From: Winogradskyella ouciana
Lineage (GTDB): Bacteria; Bacteroidota; Bacteroidia; Flavobacteriales; Flavobacteriaceae
DNA length: 64,000 nucleotides
Assembly: GCF_009709615.1 (NCBI RefSeq)
Contig: NZ_WJYA01000003.1
Location: 186,001-250,000, forward strand
Direction: 5' to 3'
The notes below the pieces were generated by a model. It was not told where the DNA came from. It did not search any database and saw only the letters and a list, made by a program, of their open reading frames with translations. Below, piece by piece: positions 1-7,338 of the stretch. Position 1 is the stretch's first letter. Each line of letters opens with the position of its first letter. A program made the position numbers and the translations under genes.

Positions 1-1332
1 GCTAACGGACTCTCCAAGACTTAATGCTACACTACTTCTCACTCTATCATCAATAAATCCATAAGCCAATGGTTCAAATTCCGTATAGGTATTTACAACT
101 TCAGCATAATTTGATTTGGCCATTGCTGCGCTCCATTCTACCACACTGCGCGAAATATTTAAAAATTCAGCAAGCTTTTCAATAGTAAGTTCATTTGCCG
201 TATATATTGTGGTCAACTGATGCTCTATTGCATTGTATTCCCATTCTTCAATCAGACCTGTACCGTTTGCTGCACAAACTAAATTCATTATTTTATAAAA
301 ATTTTGTTGAAGGTTTTGGGGTTGCCATTCCTGTATTTTGGTCAAAAAAAAGTGTTCAAGATCATTCGAGATATCCAATACCGTTAATCTATCTTTTGAT
401 GAAGAAAACGTAGTTAAGCCTTCTCGTATAGCATTTAAAGCTTCGGTAATGTTAGGAATTATGACATCAACCTCCACACCTTCATTGGTCGTTACAAAAT
501 CCAATAAATGCTGAGTTACCTCATTGTCTAAAGCCAGTTTCTTTATTTCAGACATAAACTTTGATAAGTCCAGAGGCGCATAATTTTCACGCATGGTGGA
601 AATCAATTCCACAAAATCATCTTTTATGGCATTAGATAATTTAGGTTGATGCTTGTCGTAAAACCTTATCACCTTTTCTACATCTGAAGCTTCAGGCTGT
701 CCGTGAATTTTAATTCTTAGATCCATAAACGGCTCGTATTCCTCTGAAATGGTTTTGGATTGACTGCGCATCAATTGAGCAACATTGCTATCTCCATTAT
801 GTGGAATATCCTTTAAAGCTTGCTTAATTAAAAAATAATTTTGCTTTATAAGTTCTTCATCTTTCAGAATAGTCTCAAAAAATTCTTTTCCCCAAGCTTC
901 TTCGTCTTCAGACTGTATGGCGCCTCTATAAAATTGTCCTTTTCGAAGTATCCAACCATCATCGATGCTTGCTAAGTATTTATTCAGTTGGTATTGTTTT
1001 AAGCGGTTAAAATTGTTGGTTTTATCCAGAAATGGATATATATCGTTCGATGCCAATATTTCACCCAAATAAAGGCTATTGGTTTTTCTAAGATTTAAGG
1101 CGCTTTCCTTAAATGTGGCATGTTGAATGCCACCACCAATACTATCAGGGCACGGATCTCTTGCCTCTCTGATGCTATCATCTTCACAAAACCATTTTAT
1201 ACGGTGATATGGACCTCGTATATCACTTTTATAGGTTTTAATTAAATCCTTAATTTGTGAATTAGAAAGTTCTTGTGCATTTATATTAAAGCATATAGAC
1301 AAACATGCAATTAAAACTATTGAGGCTTTCAT
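1..1332 (-). CDS. PEP/pyruvate-binding-domain (PpsA-like) secreted protein, N-terminal part, cut by window edge
   Basis: The reading frame runs without a stop from an ATG at 1332 to base 1 (444 codons), so the gene continues beyond the left edge. The first about 20 residues form a signal peptide ending in NINAQ. The visible part is mostly alpha-helical in composition. It ends with the stretch DDRVRSSVALSLGESV, which resembles the start of a PEP-synthase/PPDK-type nucleotide-binding domain (RSS motif). Flavobacteriia have long (about 950 aa) exported proteins with a helical N-terminal region followed by such a domain, and this fragment reads like one of them. This is recognition from memory; the catalytic domain lies outside the window, so the activity cannot be judged. 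A TATCTTTG box at 1362-1355 lies 23 bp upstream of the start. Confidence 0.55.
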   Translation of the reverse strand, partial: MKASIVLIACLSICFNINAQELSNSQIKDLIKTYKSDIRGPYHRIKWFCEDDSIREARDPCPDSIGGGIQHATFKESALNLRKTNSLYLGEILASNDIYPFLDKTNNFNRLKQYQLNKYLASIDDGWILRKGQFYRGAIQSEDEEAWGKEFFETILKDEELIKQNYFLIKQALKDIPHNGDSNVAQLMRSQSKTISEEYEPFMDLRIKIHGQPEASDVEKVIRFYDKHQPKLSNAIKDDFVELISTMRENYAPLDLSKFMSEIKKLALDNEVTQHLLDFVTTNEGVEVDVIIPNITEALNAIREGLTTFSSSKDRLTVLDISNDLEHFFLTKIQEWQPQNLQQNFYKIMNLVCAANGTGLIEEWEYNAIEHQLTTIYTANELTIEKLAEFLNISRSVVEWSAAMAKSNYAEVVNTYTEFEPLAYGFIDDRVRSSVALSLGESVS

Positions 1333-1354
1333 CTTTAAAATTTTGTGCATATAA

Positions 1355-1362
1355 CAAAGATA
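1355..1362 (-). promoter_or_regulatory. Bacteroidota -7 box for the 1332 gene
   Basis: The minus strand reads TATCTTTG, an exact match to the Bacteroidota -7 consensus TAnnTTTG, 22 bases before the ATG at 1332. No clear -33 TTG was seen at the usual distance. Confidence 0.5.
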
Positions 1363-1452
1363 TTGCAATTAATAGCACTTATAATAAAAGTTACGCCTAT
1401 TTAAATCTATTGCGTTAAGAATATTCTGAAATGCATTAATTAATGCTGTCCT

Positions 1453-1899
1453 TCACTTCTCTATTAGTCTTCTATGGTAATTAACTTGCCCCAAATGATA
1501 AGCCAAATGCATTGCTAAATGCACTAGAAAATATTCTGTAGAAGTCGGTTTTTCAAACACACGATGTTTGTATTGTTGTTCTAAATCCTGTGGTGTAAGT
1601 TTTGACAACGTATTTTCAACAACGACAATAGTATCGTCAATTTGTTTTATTAATTCTATCCTTGGCACATCTTTAAGTGAAAATTCCAAATCGCGTTGTC
1701 TTATATAGCCTGTGTTTCCTAATGCCGCACCAATAAAATGATTCAAATTTCCAACCAAATGAAGTCCTAAGTGTCCTGCTGAATTTGTTATTTCACCTGG
1801 TGTTAACCAGAGATTAGATTCAACTTTATAGCCATTTATTTCTTCTTTTAATTTACTTAAATCTCTCTTAAATAGCTTTATTAAACTGTCTGTGGACAT
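1453..1899 (-). CDS. DinB-family four-helix-bundle protein
   Basis: The 148-residue protein has the DinB/YfiT-like layout. The first histidine cluster is at residues 43, 47 and 54 (AGHLGLHLVGNLNH); the second helix pair ends in HLAMHLAYHLGQVNYHRR, with H131 and H135 positioned as metal ligands. The full length fits the family (about 150 aa). DinB-like proteins are metal-binding four-helix bundles; some are thiol-dependent transferases, but no substrate can be assigned here. It is divergent from the MFS gene at 1983, sharing an intergenic region of about 80 bp. A perfect 14-bp palindrome (GCATTAATTAATGC, 1433-1446) lies just after its stop codon. Confidence 0.8.
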   Translation of the reverse strand: MSTDSLIKLFKRDLSKLKEEINGYKVESNLWLTPGEITNSAGHLGLHLVGNLNHFIGAALGNTGYIRQRDLEFSLKDVPRIELIKQIDDTIVVVENTLSKLTPQDLEQQYKHRVFEKPTSTEYFLVHLAMHLAYHLGQVNYHRRLIEK

Positions 1900-1970
1900 A
1901 CTATTGTTTTTGTGAATGTTAATGTTCCGTTATTGTATTCTTACTTCTCAAAAATAGGCATTAATTGACT

Positions 1971-1978
1971 TACTTTTG
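1971..1978 (+). promoter_or_regulatory. -7 box of the MFS gene; near-leaderless start
   Basis: TACTTTTG matches TAnnTTTG and ends four bases before the ATG at 1983. A transcript starting 5-7 bases downstream would be essentially leaderless. This argues against the in-frame TTG at 1965, which lies upstream of the box. Confidence 0.5.
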
Positions 1979-1982
1979 CACC

Positions 1983-3194
1983 ATGCAAAACCAACAGCGA
2001 TCCCAATTAGAATTTGTAGTCTTAATGGCTGCGTTAATGTCTATTGTAGCCTTATCCATTGATGCGGTGTTGCCTGCATTACCAATGATTGGTGATTATT
2101 TGAGTGTTGTTGACCCAAGTAACAACCCAAAACTGATTACCTCTATTTTTTTGGGATTAGGTTTTGGTCAGTTGATTTTAGGACCATTGTCCGATAGTCT
2201 TGGTCGTAAACCTATTGTTTACATAGGTTTTGCCATATTCATAATTGCCTCTATTATCTGTGTAACTACCAGAAGTTTTGAAATTATGCTTTTGGGAAGG
2301 GTTTTGCAAGGTGTAGGTTTAGCTGCACCAAGAACAATGTCTATAGCTATGGTAAGAGATTCTTACGATGGTGACTATATGGCAAAAATTCTGTCGATTG
2401 TGGTTATGGTCTTCATTTTGGTACCCGTGGTTGCACCTACTTTGGGACAATTCCTAATGAATTATTATGGATGGAAATTCATTTTCACTTTTACACTAGT
2501 CTTTGGTGTTTTGGTTATGATTTGGTTTTGGTTAAGACAGCCCGAAACCTTAAAAGACAAGTACAAAATCCCATATCGACTTTCTATATTTAAAACAGGA
2601 ACCACTCAATTTTTCAAAATAAGACCTGCAGTAATTTACACTTTACTTTCAGGATTTATTACAGGTTCCTTTATGGTATATCTTAGTACATCACAACTCA
2701 TCTTTGAAAAGCAATATGATTTGGCAGAAGAATTCCCGCTTATATTTGCAAGTCTCGCCATATCAGTTGGCTTGGCAACTTTTATGAACAGTCAATTGGT
2801 CGTAAGATTTGGTATGAAGCGCATTGTACATATATCCATGTGGAGCTTTATCATCACCTCTTTGATATTCATACTCATATTTCACTCTGGCAACAATCCA
2901 AGCATTGAAATACTGATTACATTCTTTGCCATTCAATTTTTTACTATCGGATTTTTATTCGGAAATCTAAGAGCCTTGGCCATGGAACCTTTAGGACATA
3001 TCGCAGGTATTGGTTCTGCCTTAAACGGTTTCATTTCTACCGTAATGGCTGTACCTATTGCTAATTATATCGGAAGTTTTGTCGAGGACACTGTGACTCC
3101 TTTATTTATTGGATTTCTCGTCTGTGGAGTGATTTCAATAACTCTGTTTTATTTGAATGCTAGAAAAGCATCAAGCGTTTTAAAAGCAGCTTAG
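1983..3194 (+). CDS. MFS multidrug efflux transporter, Bcr/CflA type
   Basis: The 403-residue protein has about 12 hydrophobic membrane segments. After TM2 it carries the MFS motif A-like loop GPLSDSLGRKP. TM1 has the Bcr/CflA-type sequence SIDAVLPALPMIGDYL, and TM5 has the antiporter-like stretch PVVAPTLGQFL. Bcr/CflA proteins are inner-membrane proton antiporters exporting drugs such as bicyclomycin or chloramphenicol; the actual substrate cannot be read from the sequence. The ATG at 1983 is chosen because the -7 box lies at 1971-1978. The 3' end overlaps the convergent YciO-type gene by 4 bp. Confidence 0.88.
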   Translation: MQNQQRSQLEFVVLMAALMSIVALSIDAVLPALPMIGDYLSVVDPSNNPKLITSIFLGLGFGQLILGPLSDSLGRKPIVYIGFAIFIIASIICVTTRSFEIMLLGRVLQGVGLAAPRTMSIAMVRDSYDGDYMAKILSIVVMVFILVPVVAPTLGQFLMNYYGWKFIFTFTLVFGVLVMIWFWLRQPETLKDKYKIPYRLSIFKTGTTQFFKIRPAVIYTLLSGFITGSFMVYLSTSQLIFEKQYDLAEEFPLIFASLAISVGLATFMNSQLVVRFGMKRIVHISMWSFIITSLIFILIFHSGNNPSIEILITFFAIQFFTIGFLFGNLRALAMEPLGHIAGIGSALNGFISTVMAVPIANYIGSFVEDTVTPLFIGFLVCGVISITLFYLNARKASSVLKAA

Positions 3195-3811
3195 AAAATT
3201 TCAAGACTTCCCTTGCCTTCCCTAATGACTTCAGGAGGCTCAACTGACAAATCAATAACCGTAGATGCTTCATTATCTCCATAGCCTCCGTCAATGACCA
3301 AATCGACCAATTTGTCCCATTTCTCAAGAATTAATTCTGGGTCTGTGGTGTACTCAATAACATCATCCTCATCTCTAATGGATGTAGAAACTATAGGATT
3401 TCCTAGCGCATTGACCAAAGCCAAAGCAATAGAATTATCTGGCACTCTAATACCTACGGTCTTCCGTTTTTTAAACGGATTAGGCAAATTTTTAGAACCA
3501 GGCAAAATAAAAGTATAGGGTCCAGGCAAGGCGCGCTTTAAAATCTTGAATGTGGTTGTATCAATTTGTTTAACATAGTCACTAAGGTTGCTTAAATCTT
3601 CACACACAAACGAAAAATTCGACTTCTCGAGCTTCACCCCTTTAATTAGTGCAATACGTTCTAAAGCCTTCATCTTGGTAATATCGCAACCCAACCCATA
3701 AACGGTGTCTGTTGGGTAAATTACCAAACCACCATTCTTTAAGATTTTTACCGCTTTTTGAATTTCTTTTGGATTCGGATTTTCAGGATATATTCTAATA
3801 AATTCTGCCAT
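3191..3811 (-). CDS. YciO/Sua5/YrdC-family protein (threonylcarbamoyl-AMP synthase-like)
   Basis: The 206-residue protein is one YrdC/Sua5 domain with the hallmark GGLVIYPTDTVYGLGCD, the PGPYTFIL segment and GIRVP. In length and in the N-terminal pattern (IYPENPNPKEIQKAV) it matches E. coli YciO more closely than TsaC. Family members bind threonine and ATP to make threonylcarbamoyl-AMP for t6A tRNA modification; YciO itself is only weakly active in that reaction. Whether this copy is the essential t6A enzyme depends on whether a second Sua5/TsaC gene exists elsewhere. No signal peptide; expected to be cytosolic. Confidence 0.85.
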   Translation of the reverse strand: MAEFIRIYPENPNPKEIQKAVKILKNGGLVIYPTDTVYGLGCDITKMKALERIALIKGVKLEKSNFSFVCEDLSNLSDYVKQIDTTTFKILKRALPGPYTFILPGSKNLPNPFKKRKTVGIRVPDNSIALALVNALGNPIVSTSIRDEDDVIEYTTDPELILEKWDKLVDLVIDGGYGDNEASTVIDLSVEPPEVIREGKGSLEIF

Positions 3812-3858
3812 AATATGTATCTTACAAAAGACGTTTACAATGTAAATAATTTTTCAAT

Positions 3859-4725
3859 ATGAAAAGACCTAAATATTTGTTCGTTTATTTATTTACTATC
3901 ATAGGGTTTTTATCCTGTAATTCTGACGATTCAAACAATAATAATGATCCAGAAGCCTTAAATCCCCTTGTTGCCTATGAAGAATTCAATATTTCCTACG
4001 GAAATGATAGTGATCAGGTTTTTGATTTATACCTTCCAGCTAATCGAAGTTCTAATACCAAAACAGTGATTCTCGTCCATGGTGGTGGTTGGACAGCTGG
4101 TGACAAAGCAGATATGAACGCCTTTAAAGACTATATAAAAACACAGATGACGGGTTATGCCATTGTGAATATGAATTACAGGCTTGCGGATGAAAACAAC
4201 CCACCCTACCCAATGCAAATAAATGATATTACTACGGTTGTAGATTATTTAGAGGCCAATGAAAATTACTACAGCATTTCTGACGATATAGGATTTATTG
4301 GTACAAGTGCTGGAGCACATTTATCGTTGCTTTGGAGTTATGCTTTTGATGGTGATAGCCAAGTAGAAATGGTATGTAGCGTTGTTGGACCGACAAATTT
4401 TACAGATCCAGCTTACACAGAATCCAATAATCCTGTTTTTGAAGAGTTGTTTAACACTTTTGGTATTGATGCCACAACTGAATTTTTGGAAGACGTAAGC
4501 CCATATCACAGAGTAACATCTTCTGCTCCACCAACCATATTGTTTTATGGTGGACAAGATCCATTAATACCCACAACACAAGGTACTGACATGCGTGATA
4601 AACTTGAAGCACTCAATGTAACCCACGAGTTCACCTTATATCCTAACGAAGGTCATGGCTGGATTGGTTTGAATTTATTGGACACCACACTTAAACTTCA
4701 CAACTTTATTGAAACGTATATGTAA
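3859..4725 (+). CDS. Lipoprotein alpha/beta-hydrolase (BD-FAE/esterase-lipase type)
   Basis: An N-terminal lipobox (GFLSC, acylated Cys20) is followed by an Asp/Asn-rich linker, suggesting a membrane-anchored and perhaps surface-exposed enzyme. The oxyanion motif HGGGW is at 74-78, the nucleophile elbow GTSAG has Ser150, and the likely acid and base are Asp234 (GGQDPLIP) and His266 (NEGHGW). The catalytic triad is therefore complete. The HGGGW/GTSAG combination is typical of the hormone-sensitive-lipase-like and feruloyl-esterase-like group. Substrate unknown; a short-chain or carbohydrate ester is plausible for a marine flavobacterium. It is a single gene reading toward the protease at 4782. 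Confidence 0.82.
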   Translation: MKRPKYLFVYLFTIIGFLSCNSDDSNNNNDPEALNPLVAYEEFNISYGNDSDQVFDLYLPANRSSNTKTVILVHGGGWTAGDKADMNAFKDYIKTQMTGYAIVNMNYRLADENNPPYPMQINDITTVVDYLEANENYYSISDDIGFIGTSAGAHLSLLWSYAFDGDSQVEMVCSVVGPTNFTDPAYTESNNPVFEELFNTFGIDATTEFLEDVSPYHRVTSSAPPTILFYGGQDPLIPTTQGTDMRDKLEALNVTHEFTLYPNEGHGWIGLNLLDTTLKLHNFIETYM

Positions 4726-4752
4726 AATGTTAAAACCTTAAATTTCTGTAAC

Positions 4753-4778
4753 ATATAGGCTAGGTTTTTAGTCTATAT
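4753..4778 (+). promoter_or_regulatory. Inverted repeat directly before the aspartyl-protease start
   Basis: ATATAGgCTA (4753-4762) and TAGtCTATAT (4769-4778) form imperfect arms around a short loop, ending three bases before the ATG at 4782. There is no T-run, so it is not a standard terminator. The inner TAGGTTTT resembles a -7 box. It could be an operator or a 5' hairpin. Confidence 0.3.
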
Positions 4779-4781
4779 AGT

Positions 4782-5759
4782 ATGTATCATCAATCAATCA
4801 AAATCATAATTTCACTGCTCATCACAGTGAATCTTTTTGCTACTGAAAATGTTCCTCCAGAAGCAAAACCTCCCATTATTTTTTCAAAAGCTGAAATCAT
4901 CAATGCTTCAACAACACGGATTCCCTTTAAGGTTATTGACCAACTTATTATAGTGGAAGTAGAATTGCTCGATCAAGAAGGTAATTTTATCATAGATACA
5001 GGTTCGGAAACATTGATACTCAACAGCGTTCATTTTAAACCTACCAGAAAACACAGAGATGATGGAAAGTCTAAAAGCGGAGTACATAACACTATCGAAA
5101 ATGTAAAAGAAAAACACCTTGATGAACTGAGCATTAAAGATTTGAGCTTAGAACAACTCAATGCTGATGTTATTGATCTTTCACACATTGAAAAAACCAA
5201 AAAAATTGAACTGTTAGGCATCATTGGCTATAGTGTATTAAAAGATTTTGAAGTCTTTATTGATTTACACTTAAATCAGATTACACTAACTAAAACTGAT
5301 AAACAAGGAAATCGGCTTTCGGATAAAGTTTATGCAGAAACCATTAATGATAGTATTGATTTTAAATTAAAGCAGCATACTATTGTCATTGACGCCTATG
5401 TTGCAGATAAAAAAGTAAAGTTTGGCCTAGATACGGCTGCCGAATACAACCAGCTTAACAAAAATTTGGATTCAGAAATTTTAGACTATTTTTATCCTAG
5501 CAAAGAATTGAAACTTACAGGTGCCAGTGGAAAAAAAGCTAAGGTTTTGGCAGGGAAATTGTACAGAGTAAAATTGAACGATTCCATTTACTTTGGCCCA
5601 ATGAAAACCGTACTTACAGACCTAAAACATATGAAAAGTGCATTTGGCGTACAACTAGATGGTGTGTTAGGGTTTGAATTTTTTGCCCAGAAAAGAACAA
5701 TTATCAACTATAAAAAAAGGAAGCTTTATTTTATAAAATATCCCGTTATAAAACCTTGA
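4782..5759 (+). CDS. Exported retropepsin-like aspartyl protease with two active-site motifs
   Basis: A signal peptide (about residues 1-21) precedes two beta-rich halves. The first has a canonical DTGS at 72-75 (FIIDTGSETLIL). The second has FGLDTAAEYNQL with DTA at 217-219, so the chain seems to carry both lobes of a pepsin-fold enzyme, with the second motif degenerate (DTAA for DTGA/S). Proteins of this type (aspartyl protease/PDZ-like family) are common in Bacteroidota, with unknown substrates. The stop codon overlaps the TTG start of the triple-CBM48 gene (TTGA), which implies translational coupling and a shared role. Confidence 0.75.
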   Translation: MYHQSIKIIISLLITVNLFATENVPPEAKPPIIFSKAEIINASTTRIPFKVIDQLIIVEVELLDQEGNFIIDTGSETLILNSVHFKPTRKHRDDGKSKSGVHNTIENVKEKHLDELSIKDLSLEQLNADVIDLSHIEKTKKIELLGIIGYSVLKDFEVFIDLHLNQITLTKTDKQGNRLSDKVYAETINDSIDFKLKQHTIVIDAYVADKKVKFGLDTAAEYNQLNKNLDSEILDYFYPSKELKLTGASGKKAKVLAGKLYRVKLNDSIYFGPMKTVLTDLKHMKSAFGVQLDGVLGFEFFAQKRTIINYKKRKLYFIKYPVIKP

Positions 5760-6697
5760 AATTAATAAAACAACATATCGTTTATTTTGTTTTTCTAATG
5801 TCCGCTTTGGGTATCGTTGCGCAGAACAATACCAAGAAAGGTTATGACATACAAGGGAAGGTGGTTACTTTTATTTTTAATGTAAAGGATTATCCCAATA
5901 TTGAAAATAATGGTGATACCGTAGATGATGTTTTTGTTTCGGGCGAATTCAACAATTGGGCAAAAGACCAATGGAAAATGAACAAGGTAAACGATTCCAT
6001 TTATACACTAAAAAAAGACCTATCTGACTTTACCTCAGACTTTGATTGGGAATTTAAGTTTATCGTCAACAGCAAACATTGGGCTGAACCTTCTAGAGCA
6101 TTTAATAATATTACCGATGCAAAATCTGATGACGGTTGGTATTATGGTGCATACAACCTGAAGCTATATAGCACTTTTGCCACAGACTATGGCAATGTCT
6201 CATTTAAATTAAAGGGCCACAAAGATGCCGAAAAGGTCATTCTCAGTGGGACATTTAATAGATGGGACGAAACAGGTTTTAAGATGAAACCTACGGATGA
6301 TGGCTGGGAAGTTACCTTGCAATTGCGCCCAGATATATATCAGTATAAGTTTATTGTAGACGGACTTTGGATTACTGATCCGCATAACCCTTCAAAAGTT
6401 GAAAATGAATATGATGGCTACAACTCTGTTATTGACGTTCAAAAGAACGTGACTTTTAGACTTTGTGACTATCAGGATGCTGAGACCGTAATTTTAAGCG
6501 CAGACTTTAACAATTGGTCTGAGAACAAGTTTAAAATGAAAAAAGTAGATGGCTGTTGGGTATTTGACCAAAAGCTATCTGGTGGAAAATACCATTACAA
6601 ATTCATTGTGGATGGCAAATGGATTACCGATCCAGCAAACAGTGTAAAAGAGTACGATTACGACGGTAACATCAATTCTGTGTGTATGGTAAAGTAA
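5756..6697 (+). CDS. Exported protein with three tandem AMPK/CBM48-type glycogen-binding domains
   Basis: The frame opens with TTG at 5756; that start gives a clean signal peptide ending ALGIVAQ at residue 23, whereas the next ATG would split it. The rest consists of three related modules at about residues 37-120, 147-226 and 231-311. Each has the E-set signature F-N-N/R-W (FNNW, FNRW, FNNW) followed by KMK, the YKFIVDG segment and WITDP. These are the hallmarks of AMPK-beta/isoamylase-N (CBM48) domains that bind alpha-glucans. No catalytic domain is present. The protein likely acts as a periplasmic or surface glucan-binding or scaffold protein. It is coupled to the upstream protease by the TTGA overlap. 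Confidence 0.78.
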   Translation: MKLIKQHIVYFVFLMSALGIVAQNNTKKGYDIQGKVVTFIFNVKDYPNIENNGDTVDDVFVSGEFNNWAKDQWKMNKVNDSIYTLKKDLSDFTSDFDWEFKFIVNSKHWAEPSRAFNNITDAKSDDGWYYGAYNLKLYSTFATDYGNVSFKLKGHKDAEKVILSGTFNRWDETGFKMKPTDDGWEVTLQLRPDIYQYKFIVDGLWITDPHNPSKVENEYDGYNSVIDVQKNVTFRLCDYQDAETVILSADFNNWSENKFKMKKVDGCWVFDQKLSGGKYHYKFIVDGKWITDPANSVKEYDYDGNINSVCMVK

Positions 6698-7291
6698 CTA
6701 ACCGCGTCTTCTCCCAGAGCGTCCGTTTAAATTATCTGGTCGGTTTCTGGCATCATTACCTCTTCGTTTAGGCATTAATTTTTTTAATTCAGACTCCTTG
6801 TAATCTAACCATTTTGAGTACTGCTCTTCTGATAAAACAGTTTCTAATGATGCATCTAAGCTATCTTGATGTGTTTTTATATCGTCTCTAACAGGCTTGA
6901 GTTTTTCCTCAATCATCTTTCTTGTTTCCTGCATTAACTCCCTATTTCTATTCTTAGTTGCCGCTTCCATATTTTGGTTAACAACAATATCCAAACCTTC
7001 AAAAAGGTCTTTATTTTCAGTTTTTATTTTATCTATTTTTGAATTATACGTTTCAATATGGGCTCTTACATCGTCCGCTATAGAATCATTTTTTTTAATC
7101 TTTAGTTTTTTGGCCACTTTTTTTGCATCATATTCAAGAATACCAGCCACTTTTATAGATTCAAACTTTGGCATTTCTCTACCAGCAGTGGCTTGTCCTG
7201 CATTGGGATTACCTCTACGTCCTCCATTAGGGCGTTGAGCAAAACAAACACCTATTTGTAGAAACACGAGTAAAAGGATTAATTTTTTCAT
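6698..7291 (-). CDS. Exported small helical protein, Spy/CpxP-like architecture, function unknown
   Basis: The 197-residue protein has a signal peptide (to FAQ, residue 19), a Gly/Arg/Asn-rich segment, a central helical region of about 120 residues rich in Lys and Glu, and a second Arg/Gly-rich tail (RRGNDARNRPDNLNGRSGRRRG). The helical part ends with SEEQYSKWLDYKESEL, which resembles the LTxxQ-type repeats of Spy/CpxP periplasmic chaperones. Family assignment is an inference from architecture only. The gene begins just upstream of the helicase and converges on the CBM48 gene with no spacer. Confidence 0.6.
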   Translation of the reverse strand: MKKLILLLVFLQIGVCFAQRPNGGRRGNPNAGQATAGREMPKFESIKVAGILEYDAKKVAKKLKIKKNDSIADDVRAHIETYNSKIDKIKTENKDLFEGLDIVVNQNMEAATKNRNRELMQETRKMIEEKLKPVRDDIKTHQDSLDASLETVLSEEQYSKWLDYKESELKKLMPKRRGNDARNRPDNLNGRSGRRRG

Positions 7292-7338
7292 GATGTAAAA
7301 TTGTTTGTATCTAACTGTCTTTTATAAGATTATGAAAA

